Shown: positions 24,155 to 33,602 of the stretch, piece after piece
Layout of the letters: every line of letters begins with the position of its first letter
How positions within the stretch are numbered: position 1 is the first letter of the stretch
From: Pseudomonadota bacterium
GTDB taxonomy: Bacteria; Pseudomonadota; Alphaproteobacteria; GCA-2746255
NCBI GenBank assembly: GCA_040752895.1
Contig: JBFMHN010000004.1
Coordinates: 62,001 to 126,000, forward strand
Length of the DNA: 64,000 bases
Reading direction: 5' to 3'
Position numbers and translations under genes: made by a program
The notes under the pieces: model-generated
What the model was told of the DNA's origin: nothing
The model's input: only the letters and a program-made list of their open reading frames with translations
Databases searched by the model: none

Positions 24155-26298
24155 AACAAGTCCTGATCGGGCATGGCGGCGTGACCGTCGAGGATGTTCC
24201 GGCACCCGGCATCGAGCCCGGGCGCATTCTCGTGCAAGTCGATCACTCGTGCATCTCCGTTGGAACCGAGATGAGCGGTGTCCGCGCCGGCAACCAGCCG
24301 CTTTGGAAGCGGGCGCTGCGCAACCCGGCGGAGATGCGCAAAGTCTTGGACCGGGTTCGGAGCTCCGGTCTTTCCGAGGCGCGCGACGTTGTTCAACGCA
24401 AGCTGAAGACGCTCCACCCCATCGGTTATTCCGCGAGCGGGACGGTCATCGGGGTCGGCGAGGGGGTGTCGTCCTTCGTCGCGGGGGACAGGGTTGCCTG
24501 CGCCGGGACCCATTGGGCGTCCCATGCGGAATACGTATCGGTGCCCGAGAATCTCGCGGTTCGGATGCCCGATCGGCTCGATTTCCGGGTGGCGTCGACG
24601 GTTACGCTGGGCGCGATCGCCCTGCAAGGTATTCGCCGGGCCGGCCCGACCTTGGGCGAGACCTTCCTGGTGATCGGCCTTGGCATGCTTGGCCAGTTGA
24701 CGCAGCGCATGTTGCGCGCCAACGGCGTGTGCGTGATCGGGCTCGACGTGAAGCAGGACCGTATCGCTATGGCAAAAGCGAACGGATTGGCGCATGCCCT
24801 CGATCCGGGGGCCCCGGACCTTGCCGCGACGGCTTATCGGTTGACGGACGGGCATGGCGTTGACGGGGTGATCGTCACGGCCGCCTCCGCCTCCGATGCG
24901 GTTCTCTCGACCGCCTTTCAATGCTGCAGGAAGAAGGGCCGCGTCATACTGGTTGGCGATGTGGGTCTCGACATCCGGCGCGAGGACATCTACGCGAAGG
25001 AGCTCGACTTCCTCGTCTCCACGTCCTATGGGCCGGGCCGCTACGACCGCCGTTACGAAGAGGAGGGTATCGACTACCCGATCGGCTATGTGCGGTGGAC
25101 CGAAACCCGCAACATGGACGCTTATCTGCGCTTGATCGCCGAGGCTCGCATTGACATCTCTGACCTGGTGACGCGGGTCTTCCCCGTTGACAGCGCGCCG
25201 GCGGCCTATGCCTCGCTCGAAGGCGGGGAAAATGCGCCGCTCGCCATGCTTCTCGACTATGGCCGCAAGCCCATCGCCGCGCCGGCCGCTCTCGGGCGGA
25301 CATTCGCCAACCCCGCCGCTACCGTCCGGGGCGGTGCGGTCAGGCTTGGCCTCATCGGTGCCGGCGGGTTTGCTACCGGCACCTTGCTACCCATCGTTGC
25401 CAAACACCCGAAGCTGTTTTCGCTGACCACGATCGTGACCAGGCAGGGCGTTTCGGCGACCAACGCGGCGCGCCAGTTTGGCGCGGCGCGGGCGTCCACC
25501 GACATCGAGGCAGTGCTTGGCGACCCCGACACGGATGCCGTCATGATCGCCACCCGCCACGACCGGCATGGACCGCTCGTCCTTCGGGCGCTTGAGGCAG
25601 GGAAGCATGTCTTTGTCGAAAAGCCGCTTTGTTTGACCGAGCCGGAGCTGGCCGCGATCGAAGCTTTCTACGCGGCCCGCGGCCAATCCGATGGGCCGCT
25701 TCTGATGACCGGCTTCAACCGCCGCTTCGCGCCCACGGTTGTCGCCCTTCGCGCGCGCACCGCCGCGCGCGCAGCGCCAATGATGATCAACTACCGCGTC
25801 AACGCGGGGTTCCTCCCGCCCGACGCCTGGGTTCACGGGCCCGAAGGCGGGGGGCGGAACCTCGGCGAAGCGTGCCATTTCTACGATTTTTTCACCGCGC
25901 TCACCGGGGCAAAGATAAAGGCGATCGCGGCGGTTGCCATCAACCCATCGACCAAACATCACCGTTCCGATGACAACTTCATGGCGCACATGGCGTTCGA
26001 GGACGGCTCCATCGCGACGCTTACCTACTCGGCGCTGGGAAATCGGTCGGTACCGAAAGAGCGCATCGAAGTGTTCTGCGACGGGCAGGTTTACGAGATC
26101 GAGGATTTCAAGAGCTTTCGGCCCTCCGACGGCGTCGGCGCGATTTCCGGCAGCGTGCGCAAGGGCCACGCGGAAGGCTTGGTCGCCTTCGCCGAAGCCA
26201 TTCTGGGGCGCGCGCCCTGGCCGATTCCGTTGTGGCAGCAATTCCAGGCGACGCGCATCGCTCTTGACGTCGAAGGGCGCATCGGCGGCTCGGCGTAG
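24151..26298 (+). CDS. two-domain oxidoreductase: zinc-type alcohol dehydrogenase fused to Gfo/Idh/MocA
   Basis: A 715-residue fusion. Residues 1-375 are a medium-chain dehydrogenase/reductase with a substrate domain and the NAD-binding FLVIGLGMLGQLTQ at about 172-185. Residues about 397-715 are a Gfo/Idh/MocA oxidoreductase with RLGLIGAGGFATG and the catalytic EKPLC (E490-K491-P492). Such bi-domain proteins are typical of exopolysaccharide loci that also carry heparinase-like proteins and asparagine synthetases, as here. ATG 24151 overlaps the preceding stop (ATGA). Cytoplasmic redox modification of a sugar, perhaps a C3/C4 keto transfer or uronate step, is inferred; the chemistry is not established from sequence. 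Confidence 0.85.
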   Translation: MKQVLIGHGGVTVEDVPAPGIEPGRILVQVDHSCISVGTEMSGVRAGNQPLWKRALRNPAEMRKVLDRVRSSGLSEARDVVQRKLKTLHPIGYSASGTVIGVGEGVSSFVAGDRVACAGTHWASHAEYVSVPENLAVRMPDRLDFRVASTVTLGAIALQGIRRAGPTLGETFLVIGLGMLGQLTQRMLRANGVCVIGLDVKQDRIAMAKANGLAHALDPGAPDLAATAYRLTDGHGVDGVIVTAASASDAVLSTAFQCCRKKGRVILVGDVGLDIRREDIYAKELDFLVSTSYGPGRYDRRYEEEGIDYPIGYVRWTETRNMDAYLRLIAEARIDISDLVTRVFPVDSAPAAYASLEGGENAPLAMLLDYGRKPIAAPAALGRTFANPAATVRGGAVRLGLIGAGGFATGTLLPIVAKHPKLFSLTTIVTRQGVSATNAARQFGAARASTDIEAVLGDPDTDAVMIATRHDRHGPLVLRALEAGKHVFVEKPLCLTEPELAAIEAFYAARGQSDGPLLMTGFNRRFAPTVVALRARTAARAAPMMINYRVNAGFLPPDAWVHGPEGGGRNLGEACHFYDFFTALTGAKIKAIAAVAINPSTKHHRSDDNFMAHMAFEDGSIATLTYSALGNRSVPKERIEVFCDGQVYEIEDFKSFRPSDGVGAISGSVRKGHAEGLVAFAEAILGRAPWPIPLWQQFQATRIALDVEGRIGGSA

Positions 26299-26312
26299 GC
26301 ATCGCGAACGAC

Positions 26313-28259
26313 ATGTGCGGGATCGCCGGAATATATGCCTACGGGGCCGAGGCCTCGCCGCCAACGGCTTCGCTTATCGACGCCATGCGGGACACCATGC
26401 TGCACCGCGGGCCGGACGGTGCGGGCACCTGGATTTCCGATGATGGGCGGGTCGGGTTGGGGCATCGCCGTCTTTCCATCATCGATCTCTCGGATGCGGC
26501 GGGGCAGCCGATGGGCGACGGCGGGGGAAACGTCCGGGTCGTCTTCAACGGCGAAATTTATAATCACGTCGAGTTGCGTTTTGAGCTTGAGCGGCTCGGT
26601 CATCGCTTCCGTACCGACCATTCTGACACCGAGGTGGTGGTCCGGGGTTTTCTGGAATGGGGCATCGGCTGCCTCGACCGCTTTCGCGGCATGTTCGCCT
26701 TCGCCCTCTGGGACGCCCGGCAGCGCGAACTCTGGCTGGTGCGCGACCGCATCGGGATCAAGCCTCTCTATTATTCCATTCGCAATGGCCGGGTTTCTTT
26801 CGCCTCGGAGATCAAAGCGCTGCTCGCCGATCCGGAGCAGAAGCGCGAGATCGATGAAGAAGCCCTGTTCCATTACCTTTCGTTCCTTGCCGTGCCGGCG
26901 CCGCGCACCATGTTCGAGGGAATCCGAAAGCTGCACGGCGGCACCTGGCTGAAGATCGATGCCGCGGGCGTCCTGCAAGAAAAGCGCTATTGGGACGCCT
27001 TCGATGGCGAGCGCTCGCAAGTAGGGCTTTCCGACGACGAACTCGCCGGGTCCGTTCTCCAAGGGCTTCGGGACGCCGTAAGCCTGCACAAGATAGGCGA
27101 TGTGCCGGTCGGCGTGTTCCTGTCGGGAGGCGTCGACTCGAGCGCCAATGCCGCCCTTTTTTCCGAGGGCGACGGGCAACCCGTCAGGACCTTTTCGGTG
27201 GGGTACGATCAAGATTACGGCTCCTATCGGGACGAATTGTCCTACGCCCGGGACGTCGCCAGCCGGCTCGGCGCGGATCATCACGAGATAAAGTTGAATC
27301 GCGGCGACCTCGACGCCTTCCTCCCGCGCATGGTGGCGCTCCAGGACGAACCGATCGCCGACCCGGTTTGCGTGCCGCTCTATTATGTTGCAAAGCTGGC
27401 GCGGGACAGTGGCGTCACCGTCTGTCAGGTCGGCGAAGGGGCGGATGAGCTGTTCTGCGGCTATCCAGCCTGGAAGCGCTCGCTCGTCCGCCAGCGTCTT
27501 GACGATGCGATGCCCGTGCCGAAATTTCTGAAAAAGCTTATCTACCGCGTTCTGTCGCTTGCCGGCCAAGACCATACGCAGACGGCGGAGCATCTGCGCC
27601 GCGCTTCGATGGGGCAGCCGCTTTTCTGGGGTGGCGCCGAGGCCTTTACGCACGCCGACAAATGGCGGCTCTTGTCACCCCGGCTGCGTGAAAAATATCG
27701 CGGCAAGACGTCCTGGAGCGTGATTGAACCCATCTACCGACGGTTTCTCAACAAGGCGCCGGAGAAATCCACGCTCGATTGGATGACGTTTCTCGATCTC
27801 AACCTGCGTCTTCCGGAGCTGTTGCTGATGCGTGTCGACAAGATGAGCATGGCGGTAAGCCTCGAAGCGCGCGTGCCATTCCTCGACCATCGGTTTGTGG
27901 AAATCGCGATGGGCATGCCGGAAGCGGCCAAGATCCGGAACGGCACCCTGAAGTCGTTGCTCAAGAAAGCGGTGCGCGGCATTGTCCCCGACGCCATCAT
28001 CGACCGCCCCAAGCAGGGTTTCGGCCTGCCCTTGCACGAATGGCTGCTGGACGGGCTTGGCGAAGATGCGCGAAGGCATGTCGACGCGTTTGTGGCCCAA
28101 ACGGGCTTATTGGACCCCCGAGGGGTTCAGCGCATTTTCGAACGCAAACGGGGCGACGTTCGGGTCTGGTATCTGCTCAATCTGGCGCTGTGGTGGGAGC
28201 ACTTCATCAAGGGCGAGGAGCCGCCCCCTGCGGGTGCGAAAGCGCCGTCCCGCCCTTAA
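26313..28259 (+). CDS. asnB: asparagine synthase (glutamine-hydrolysing), AsnB type
   Basis: A 648-residue complete AsnB-type protein. It has the N-terminal nucleophile Cys2 (MCGIAG), HRGPDGAG, FNGEIYNH and the RDRIGIKPLYY segment of the glutaminase domain. The synthetase domain follows with PP-loop SGGVDSSAN near residue 275 and VGEGADELFCGY. Glutamine-derived ammonia is channelled to an adenylated carboxylate. In glycan loci such enzymes often amidate uronic acids rather than aspartate, so a sugar-amide product is a fair alternative to asparagine. It starts 14 bp after the two-domain dehydrogenase and meets a minus-strand methyltransferase tail-to-tail with a 4-bp overlap. Confidence 0.88.
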   Translation: MCGIAGIYAYGAEASPPTASLIDAMRDTMLHRGPDGAGTWISDDGRVGLGHRRLSIIDLSDAAGQPMGDGGGNVRVVFNGEIYNHVELRFELERLGHRFRTDHSDTEVVVRGFLEWGIGCLDRFRGMFAFALWDARQRELWLVRDRIGIKPLYYSIRNGRVSFASEIKALLADPEQKREIDEEALFHYLSFLAVPAPRTMFEGIRKLHGGTWLKIDAAGVLQEKRYWDAFDGERSQVGLSDDELAGSVLQGLRDAVSLHKIGDVPVGVFLSGGVDSSANAALFSEGDGQPVRTFSVGYDQDYGSYRDELSYARDVASRLGADHHEIKLNRGDLDAFLPRMVALQDEPIADPVCVPLYYVAKLARDSGVTVCQVGEGADELFCGYPAWKRSLVRQRLDDAMPVPKFLKKLIYRVLSLAGQDHTQTAEHLRRASMGQPLFWGGAEAFTHADKWRLLSPRLREKYRGKTSWSVIEPIYRRFLNKAPEKSTLDWMTFLDLNLRLPELLLMRVDKMSMAVSLEARVPFLDHRFVEIAMGMPEAAKIRNGTLKSLLKKAVRGIVPDAIIDRPKQGFGLPLHEWLLDGLGEDARRHVDAFVAQTGLLDPRGVQRIFERKRGDVRVWYLLNLALWWEHFIKGEEPPPAGAKAPSRP

Positions 28260-29200
28260 ACCGCCCGTAATCGGAAATAGCCGTTGATGCCTGCGACACA
28301 ACCGTTTGTCAGCGGCCAATGCTTGTCGTTGAATTGGAGGTTGGACAGGAAAGTGCGGCTTTCCAGGTCCAGCCGCGGATCTTTCAGCGCCTCATAGATT
28401 TTAGGCAGACGCATGAGCTCGAACAGCGAAACCGCGGAACCCAAAAACTCCCCTTCGAGTCCCGCCTCTCGCGCCAGGGCGAGGAATTCATGGGGACGGT
28501 AGCAACGCGCGATGGGGCAGGCCTCGCCATCGGTCGTGCGGGCAAACGCCTCTTCCTTGGAAAGATCGCGATACAGTCGGTTGGCAATGCGCATCTCGTA
28601 GACGACGTGCAGATGCATCCACAGCGAATCGCGATTGTAGACCATGATCTGAGCCGAACCGTTGGGCTTGAGAACCCGCCTGAACTCTCTGAGAATGGCG
28701 AGCGGATCGGGCGTGTGGTGCAGCACCCCGGCGCTGTGAATGAGATCGATGGAAGCGTCATCAAGAGGCAATTCGCGGCGCTCTTCAGCCATACGGTGAA
28801 ATTCCGCGTTGATGCCATGAAGGGCGGCCCGCCGCCGCGCTAGATCGAGGGCGGTAGCGGAAACGTCGAGGGCCACGAGCCGGGAGGGTTTACTGAAGGT
28901 GCCGAACCCAACAATATCGTTCCCCGGTCCGCAGCCATAGTCGAGAACGGCAAGACCGTCTGCCGTGTCCACGGGCATAAGATCGGTGTGGCCGGGATAC
29001 TGGCGGTTCCTCCAATCGAGGTGATCGAGCGACTGGGCGACGGTGGCGAAGCCCTCGTCCGGCGCGGCGACGTGATGGCGGGTCCAGTATTCCGTTGATG
29101 AAAGATGCCCCTCGCGAAACCTGCGCAGGGCGCCGACCCGGCGGCGCAGGGCGTTGCGCAGAGGTTTCGGCAGCACGGCCTTTAAGATCGGAACAAGCAT
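28256..29200 (-). CDS. class I SAM methyltransferase
   Basis: A 314-residue protein and the only minus-strand gene in the glycan locus. Motif I reads VLDYGCGPGNDI, with HSAGVLHHTPDP as motif III and FRRVLKPNGSAQIMVYNR following, a layout like UbiE/Coq5-type small-molecule methyltransferases. ATG 29200 was chosen; the frame is open to 29293, giving up to 31 extra Arg/Ser-rich residues with no match to the fold. Its stop codon overlaps the asnB stop by convergence. The divergent space to the next gene must hold promoters for both directions. The substrate is unknown. Confidence 0.8.
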   Translation of the reverse strand: MLVPILKAVLPKPLRNALRRRVGALRRFREGHLSSTEYWTRHHVAAPDEGFATVAQSLDHLDWRNRQYPGHTDLMPVDTADGLAVLDYGCGPGNDIVGFGTFSKPSRLVALDVSATALDLARRRAALHGINAEFHRMAEERRELPLDDASIDLIHSAGVLHHTPDPLAILREFRRVLKPNGSAQIMVYNRDSLWMHLHVVYEMRIANRLYRDLSKEEAFARTTDGEACPIARCYRPHEFLALAREAGLEGEFLGSAVSLFELMRLPKIYEALKDPRLDLESRTFLSNLQFNDKHWPLTNGCVAGINGYFRLRAV

Positions 29201-29395
29201 CGAACTCGGATTTTTCCTCTGCGAAAAGTTGTCGGAACGGCGGTGGCTAGGTTCCAACCGGGGCAACATGCCGACATAACCCGGTACTGGCAACCGACAT
29301 GTTTTTCAAGTTAAGTCCATGTTCCGCGCCCCGCCTTGCTCCGGCTAGTCCATCGTAAATGTTTCCCGTCCCTCCCGGTTTGCCTGGATTTCCGA
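29201..29395. promoter_or_regulatory. divergent intergenic region
   Basis: This 195-bp stretch separates a minus-strand and a plus-strand gene, so each must be transcribed from within it or from farther upstream. I see no convincing -35/-10 pair. The stretch CATGTTTTTCAAGTTAAG near 29298 is its most AT-rich part. Confidence 0.3.
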
Positions 29396-32359
29396 ATGAT
29401 TTTCCCCGAACTTCCACCTGAAGACGTCTATGCGACGGCGAAGAAAATCCGCTTCATGCGGGATCGGCTCGCCGGCCTTCGCGAGGCGTTGGGGCGCCCT
29501 CTAAGGATACTCGATTTTGGCTGCGGGAACGCCGTCCAGATGGGGCGCTACCTTATCAACGGTACGGATACTTATGTCGGTGTGGACACGCATGAGCCGT
29601 CGCTTGTCTACGCGCGCGCCCATTTCGGCGGCCAGAAGGCGCGTTTCCTAGACCGGCCGCCGGAGGAAGAGAAGTTCGACGTTCTTGTCGTCTCCGAGAT
29701 TCTGGAGCATCTCGACGATCCGGGCCGGGTGCTTGCCGGGCTGGTGTCGCAGCACTTGGCGTCGGGCGGCGTTGTGCTGGGCTCGGTCCCGAACGGTTAC
29801 GGGTTGACTGAAATCGAGAAGTATATTGATCAAAACCTCGGCCTTTACCGTGGGTTGCGGACGGGCGTGCGGTCCATGCGGGCGCTACTCGGTCGCCGGG
29901 ATCGACAACGCGCCACGCAAGCTCCGTACAACTATGACTCTGGCCACGTTCAGTTCTTCACGCGAAGCAAACTGCGGGCGGCGGCGGCGGCGGCCGGTCT
30001 GGCGCTCACGGAGTTGCGCAACGGGTCTCTTATGGGCGCGGACCTAAGCGGTGTTACGGTGCTGCGGCCGGGCTTCATGATCCGATTCAATACGTGGGTA
30101 GCCGACTACGTTCCTCACTGGGCCGCCGCCACCTGGTTCTTCAGGCTCGATCGCACCCGGGCAAGCCGAGGTATGGATGGATCCAAGTTTCGAGTCGTTT
30201 GGCGTCGGCTCGCGGGAAAAACGCCGGCAGAATTCGCGGCGCTGGCCGCGGGTGCTGCGCGTCGCAGGGTGCGGGCGCGGCTTGAAACCTATGTCGATCG
30301 CGTGATCGCGACCCATGGGCCGGCGCCGACGGGCGAGCGTTTCTCCGTACTCCGTGCCGTGCCTCGTATGCCGACTCAGCCTCAGCTTGCGGTCTTGAAC
30401 CGGATGAACGCCAACAGCCGTGGGCATTACTTTGATATTTTGGGTTCGGGGCCCGTTTCCGCCCGCTACGGCGGACGCGGCGCGGGTATCCGTGACGTGC
30501 GGTTCGAGCCAGGCGCGCCGGTCCTGGCGGATGCGCAGGGCGAATGGCTTGCCGGCCGCGTGCCGCCTGCCGCGCTTGCGCGTTCGCGGCGAATCTGGCG
30601 CCTGATCTACGACGGAGCATACGCCCTGCACGCTTACGAACCGATCGACTGGCAGCGCGACCTGCGCTCCGGGTATCGCTGGGACGCGCGTCGGCATTGG
30701 CGGAAGATCGCGATCGGGCGGGTACGTGGCGCCGATATCAAGATGCCGTGGGAATTGGCCCGGATGCAGCATCTGCCGCGTCTGGCCTACGGCGCGCTGG
30801 CGGCGCGTGCGGCGGGTCTTGAGGACGAGGCGATCCGTGATGCAGCCGAAATTCGCGCCCAGACCCTAGATTTCATCGCCAGTAATCCGCCGCGGTTTGG
30901 CGTCAATTGGCGTTCCGCCATGGAGGTGGCCATACGCGGTGCAAACGTTGCGTTGGCGCTCGATCTCTTGGCGCGTGCTGGTCTCGAGCTGGATGCGCCG
31001 GCCCGCGCAACGGTCGAGGCGAGCCTGCAGGACCACGCAAACCACGTGCTCGCAAATCTCGAATGGTCGGAGGAGGCGCGCGGCAACCATTATCTGGCCA
31101 ATATAACCGGGCTGTTGTTTATCGCCGCCGCCCTTCCCCGGTCGCGCCGAACCGACGCCCTGGTCGCGTTTGCGGCGCACGAGCTCGACGTTGAAATTCG
31201 CCGGCAATTTCTTGCCGATGGCGGTTCGTTTGAGGGGTCCACCGGCTATCATCGGTTGGCGGGCGAAATGGCGCTCTGGGGGTGTGCGCTGCTGGTTGGT
31301 CTGGCGGCCGCGCGCGGCGAGGTGTTTCAAGACTTCAATCCGTCGCTTGTGCGGCCCAGGCCTGGTATGCCCCGGCCGCCCCTTCCGCAAAACCCCGCTG
31401 CCTTCGGCGCGCCGCTTAAGGAGGAGACGTTGACCCGCCTGCGGGCGCTGGCCGCATTTGCCGCGGACGCTCGCCAGGCCGACGGCGGGGCGTTGCTGAT
31501 CGGTGACGACGATTCGGGCCGTTTTTTCGATCTGCAATTGCCGGAGGCGGGAGACGCAAAACCGGACCGGCGAGATCGCGCGGCGATGCTGGGGATGGCC
31601 GATAGCCTGTTCGGCGAGGTGCTGAAAACTGGGCCCGATTTTCCGCTCGAGGCGCAGCTTGTGCGCGCCCTGACCGGTGATAGGCCAATAGCAGCACCGC
31701 GCGGCGCTGCCCGGGTGCAGGCGTGCGGTGAGCGCTCTTTGCTGGATCTGGTTTTGGCGCGTATAGAGGCAATGCCGGCCGCTTCCCGGCGGCGATTTAT
31801 CTTTCCTTGGCGGCAGGGCTGGGCTCCGGAAAACGTGAAGCCATCGGCGTACCCCGTATTCGGCCTCTATCTTCTTAAGGCCGATGGGTTCTCTTTGGCG
31901 CTTCGCTGCTGTGCGCCACCGGGCCCGGAGGCGGCGGGGCACACCCACGACGACAATCTGGCGCTGGCTTTGATGATGGGCGAAGATCCTATGGTCACCG
32001 ATCCCGGCACCTTCTGCTACACGCCGTTCCCAGATATTCGCCATCTCTACCAAGGGATTGGTTCGCATTTCGCGCCCCGCCCCGAGGGCCGCGAGGCAAT
32101 GGTCTATGGGGACGGTTGTTTCCATGTTGCGCACACGGCGCAGGGCCGTTGCCTCTATTTCGGCGCGGATGGGTTTGCCGGCGAGCTGCTCGGGGGCGAC
32201 TGGCGTGTGCTAAGGGTGGTTAGACTGGCCCAAGAAGGCGTGATCGTTGACGACGGTTGCGCGACCGGCCCGCTTGCCCCTTACTCGATACTGACTGCCA
32301 ACCATAAGGTCTGTCGCGGCTATGGCGAAGAAGCCGGTTATACTCCTTACGCTCTGTGA
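29396..32359 (+). CDS. SAM methyltransferase fused to heparinase II/III-like domain
   Basis: A 987-residue fusion. Residues 1-230 form a class I methyltransferase: ILDFGCGNA at 38-46, VVSEILEHLDDPG and GHVQFFTRSKL. After a basic linker (about 255-315), residues 320-987 look like the heparinase II/III-alginate lyase fold. The first half is an alpha/alpha toroid with NHYLANITG at 564-572 and STGYHRLAGEMALWG. It is followed by a beta-sandwich with GHTHDDN at 848-854 and VTDPGTFCYT at 867-876. The catalytic His/Tyr pattern is conserved enough to suggest activity. ATG 29396 was preferred over 29336 because the fold starts there. No signal peptide is seen, unlike secreted lyases, so it may be cytoplasmic. 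Confidence 0.82.
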   Translation: MIFPELPPEDVYATAKKIRFMRDRLAGLREALGRPLRILDFGCGNAVQMGRYLINGTDTYVGVDTHEPSLVYARAHFGGQKARFLDRPPEEEKFDVLVVSEILEHLDDPGRVLAGLVSQHLASGGVVLGSVPNGYGLTEIEKYIDQNLGLYRGLRTGVRSMRALLGRRDRQRATQAPYNYDSGHVQFFTRSKLRAAAAAAGLALTELRNGSLMGADLSGVTVLRPGFMIRFNTWVADYVPHWAAATWFFRLDRTRASRGMDGSKFRVVWRRLAGKTPAEFAALAAGAARRRVRARLETYVDRVIATHGPAPTGERFSVLRAVPRMPTQPQLAVLNRMNANSRGHYFDILGSGPVSARYGGRGAGIRDVRFEPGAPVLADAQGEWLAGRVPPAALARSRRIWRLIYDGAYALHAYEPIDWQRDLRSGYRWDARRHWRKIAIGRVRGADIKMPWELARMQHLPRLAYGALAARAAGLEDEAIRDAAEIRAQTLDFIASNPPRFGVNWRSAMEVAIRGANVALALDLLARAGLELDAPARATVEASLQDHANHVLANLEWSEEARGNHYLANITGLLFIAAALPRSRRTDALVAFAAHELDVEIRRQFLADGGSFEGSTGYHRLAGEMALWGCALLVGLAAARGEVFQDFNPSLVRPRPGMPRPPLPQNPAAFGAPLKEETLTRLRALAAFAADARQADGGALLIGDDDSGRFFDLQLPEAGDAKPDRRDRAAMLGMADSLFGEVLKTGPDFPLEAQLVRALTGDRPIAAPRGAARVQACGERSLLDLVLARIEAMPAASRRRFIFPWRQGWAPENVKPSAYPVFGLYLLKADGFSLALRCCAPPGPEAAGHTHDDNLALALMMGEDPMVTDPGTFCYTPFPDIRHLYQGIGSHFAPRPEGREAMVYGDGCFHVAHTAQGRCLYFGADGFAGELLGGDWRVLRVVRLAQEGVIVDDGCATGPLAPYSILTANHKVCRGYGEEAGYTPYAL

Positions 32360-33476
32360 GAGCCTGTCGAACGCGGCGGTCGTGTCGCAGGCCTTGGGTC
32401 ATGCACGTGTTATGGCCGATACGGGCGTTGGCACGTTTCACATCCTGGCCATGACTTGGAACGCCGCGATGCGGGCGGACGCGGAGAATTTCCGCGCGGA
32501 AGCCGAGAGACTTTCCGGGGCGCCCGTCCGTCTCGTGCGGGGTTGGCGCCCCGCCGCGCCCGGGTCTTCGCGCATCAATGGCGCGCGAATCGCGCAAGCC
32601 GTACGGCGGCTGGGGATTTCCTTTACGCACGTCCACGCACGCACCGACTATTCGGCGGCCGTCTCCGCCCGCGCGGCGCAAGTCTCCCAAGCGGTCTTGA
32701 TATGGGACTGCCGGGGAGACGCCGTCGCGGAGCTCGATTTCCGTGCGTCCGGCCTCGTGCGTCGGGTCGGTCGCCGAGTCATCGAAAGCCGCCTTGCCCG
32801 TGCCGCCCGTCAGGCGGACCGGGCGGTGTTTGTCAGTCACGCCCTGCGGCGGCGGATGGCGGGTGTTTGGCCCGCGGACAAGCCGGCAGAGGTTATCCCA
32901 AGCGTCGCATCCGACCGGCTTTTCTTTTTCGATCCGCGTCTGCGGGATGAGACGCGGGGGGAGCTTGGCTTGGCTCCGCAGACGCCTCTCTACCTCTATA
33001 GCGGCGGTCTGGCGCCCTATCAGAAATTTCCGGAAACGCTGGATATTTTTCGCCGCCTCCAGCGCGTGCGGGCGGACGCCAGGTTGCTCGTATTGACGGC
33101 CGACACCGTGGCCGCGTCCGCCCTGGCTTGCGATACGGACGGCGTTGTCGTGCGCAGTGTCGCGAATGTCGAGGTTAATCGCTACCTAAACGCGGCCGAC
33201 GCGGCCTTTATGCTGCGCGACAAGGCGGCGACAAACCTTGTCGCAAGCCCGACAAAATTTGCCGAATATTGCCTGGCTGGTCTGCCCGTCGTCATGACGG
33301 ATGCGGTCGCCGATTCCTACGCGCTGGCCAGGGAGGGCGGGAACCTCGTCAACGTTGAGGACGGATCGATTGCAACCGATATTCCCGCCGTCGATCGGAA
33401 GAAGATAGCCGAATTTTACCGCGGCCGGCTCAGCCGCGAGGCGACCATCGAGGCCTACCGGCGGCTCTACGCCTGA
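32322..33476 (+). CDS. GT-B family glycosyltransferase
   Basis: A 384-residue protein with a GT4-like organisation. The N-terminal half contains FTHVHARTDYSA and RAVFVSHALRRR. The C-terminal donor domain has LYLYSGGLAPYQKFPETL and TKFAEYCLAGLPVVMTDAV, where the K-F-A-E-Y-x-L-A-G-L-P stretch is the conserved nucleotide-sugar motif. It starts inside the 3' end of the fusion gene (38-base overlap). It is the last gene of the glycan locus and is followed by a strong terminator. It is probably the transferase for a sugar supplied by the fourth block of genes. Donor not determined. Confidence 0.85.
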   Translation: MAKKPVILLTLCESLSNAAVVSQALGHARVMADTGVGTFHILAMTWNAAMRADAENFRAEAERLSGAPVRLVRGWRPAAPGSSRINGARIAQAVRRLGISFTHVHARTDYSAAVSARAAQVSQAVLIWDCRGDAVAELDFRASGLVRRVGRRVIESRLARAARQADRAVFVSHALRRRMAGVWPADKPAEVIPSVASDRLFFFDPRLRDETRGELGLAPQTPLYLYSGGLAPYQKFPETLDIFRRLQRVRADARLLVLTADTVAASALACDTDGVVVRSVANVEVNRYLNAADAAFMLRDKAATNLVASPTKFAEYCLAGLPVVMTDAVADSYALAREGGNLVNVEDGSIATDIPAVDRKKIAEFYRGRLSREATIEAYRRLYA

Positions 33477-33543
33477 CACGGCAGAGGCTGTCCGCCGGCG
33501 TTTAGCTCGGCGCGCCGGCTCAAGCTTACCCGGTCTTCCAACC

Positions 33544-33584
33544 AAACGAAAAACGGCGGTCCGTAAGGCCGCCGTTTTTCGTTT
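33544..33584. terminator. bidirectional intrinsic terminator
   Basis: A perfect 16-bp inverted repeat (arms 33544-33559 and 33569-33584) with a 9-base loop, GC-rich next to the loop and A/T-rich at the outer ends. On either strand the arm ends in T-runs. It lies between two convergent genes and would stop transcription from both sides. Confidence 0.85.
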
Positions 33585-33602
33585 TGCGATGTCCAGGCCG
33601 CC

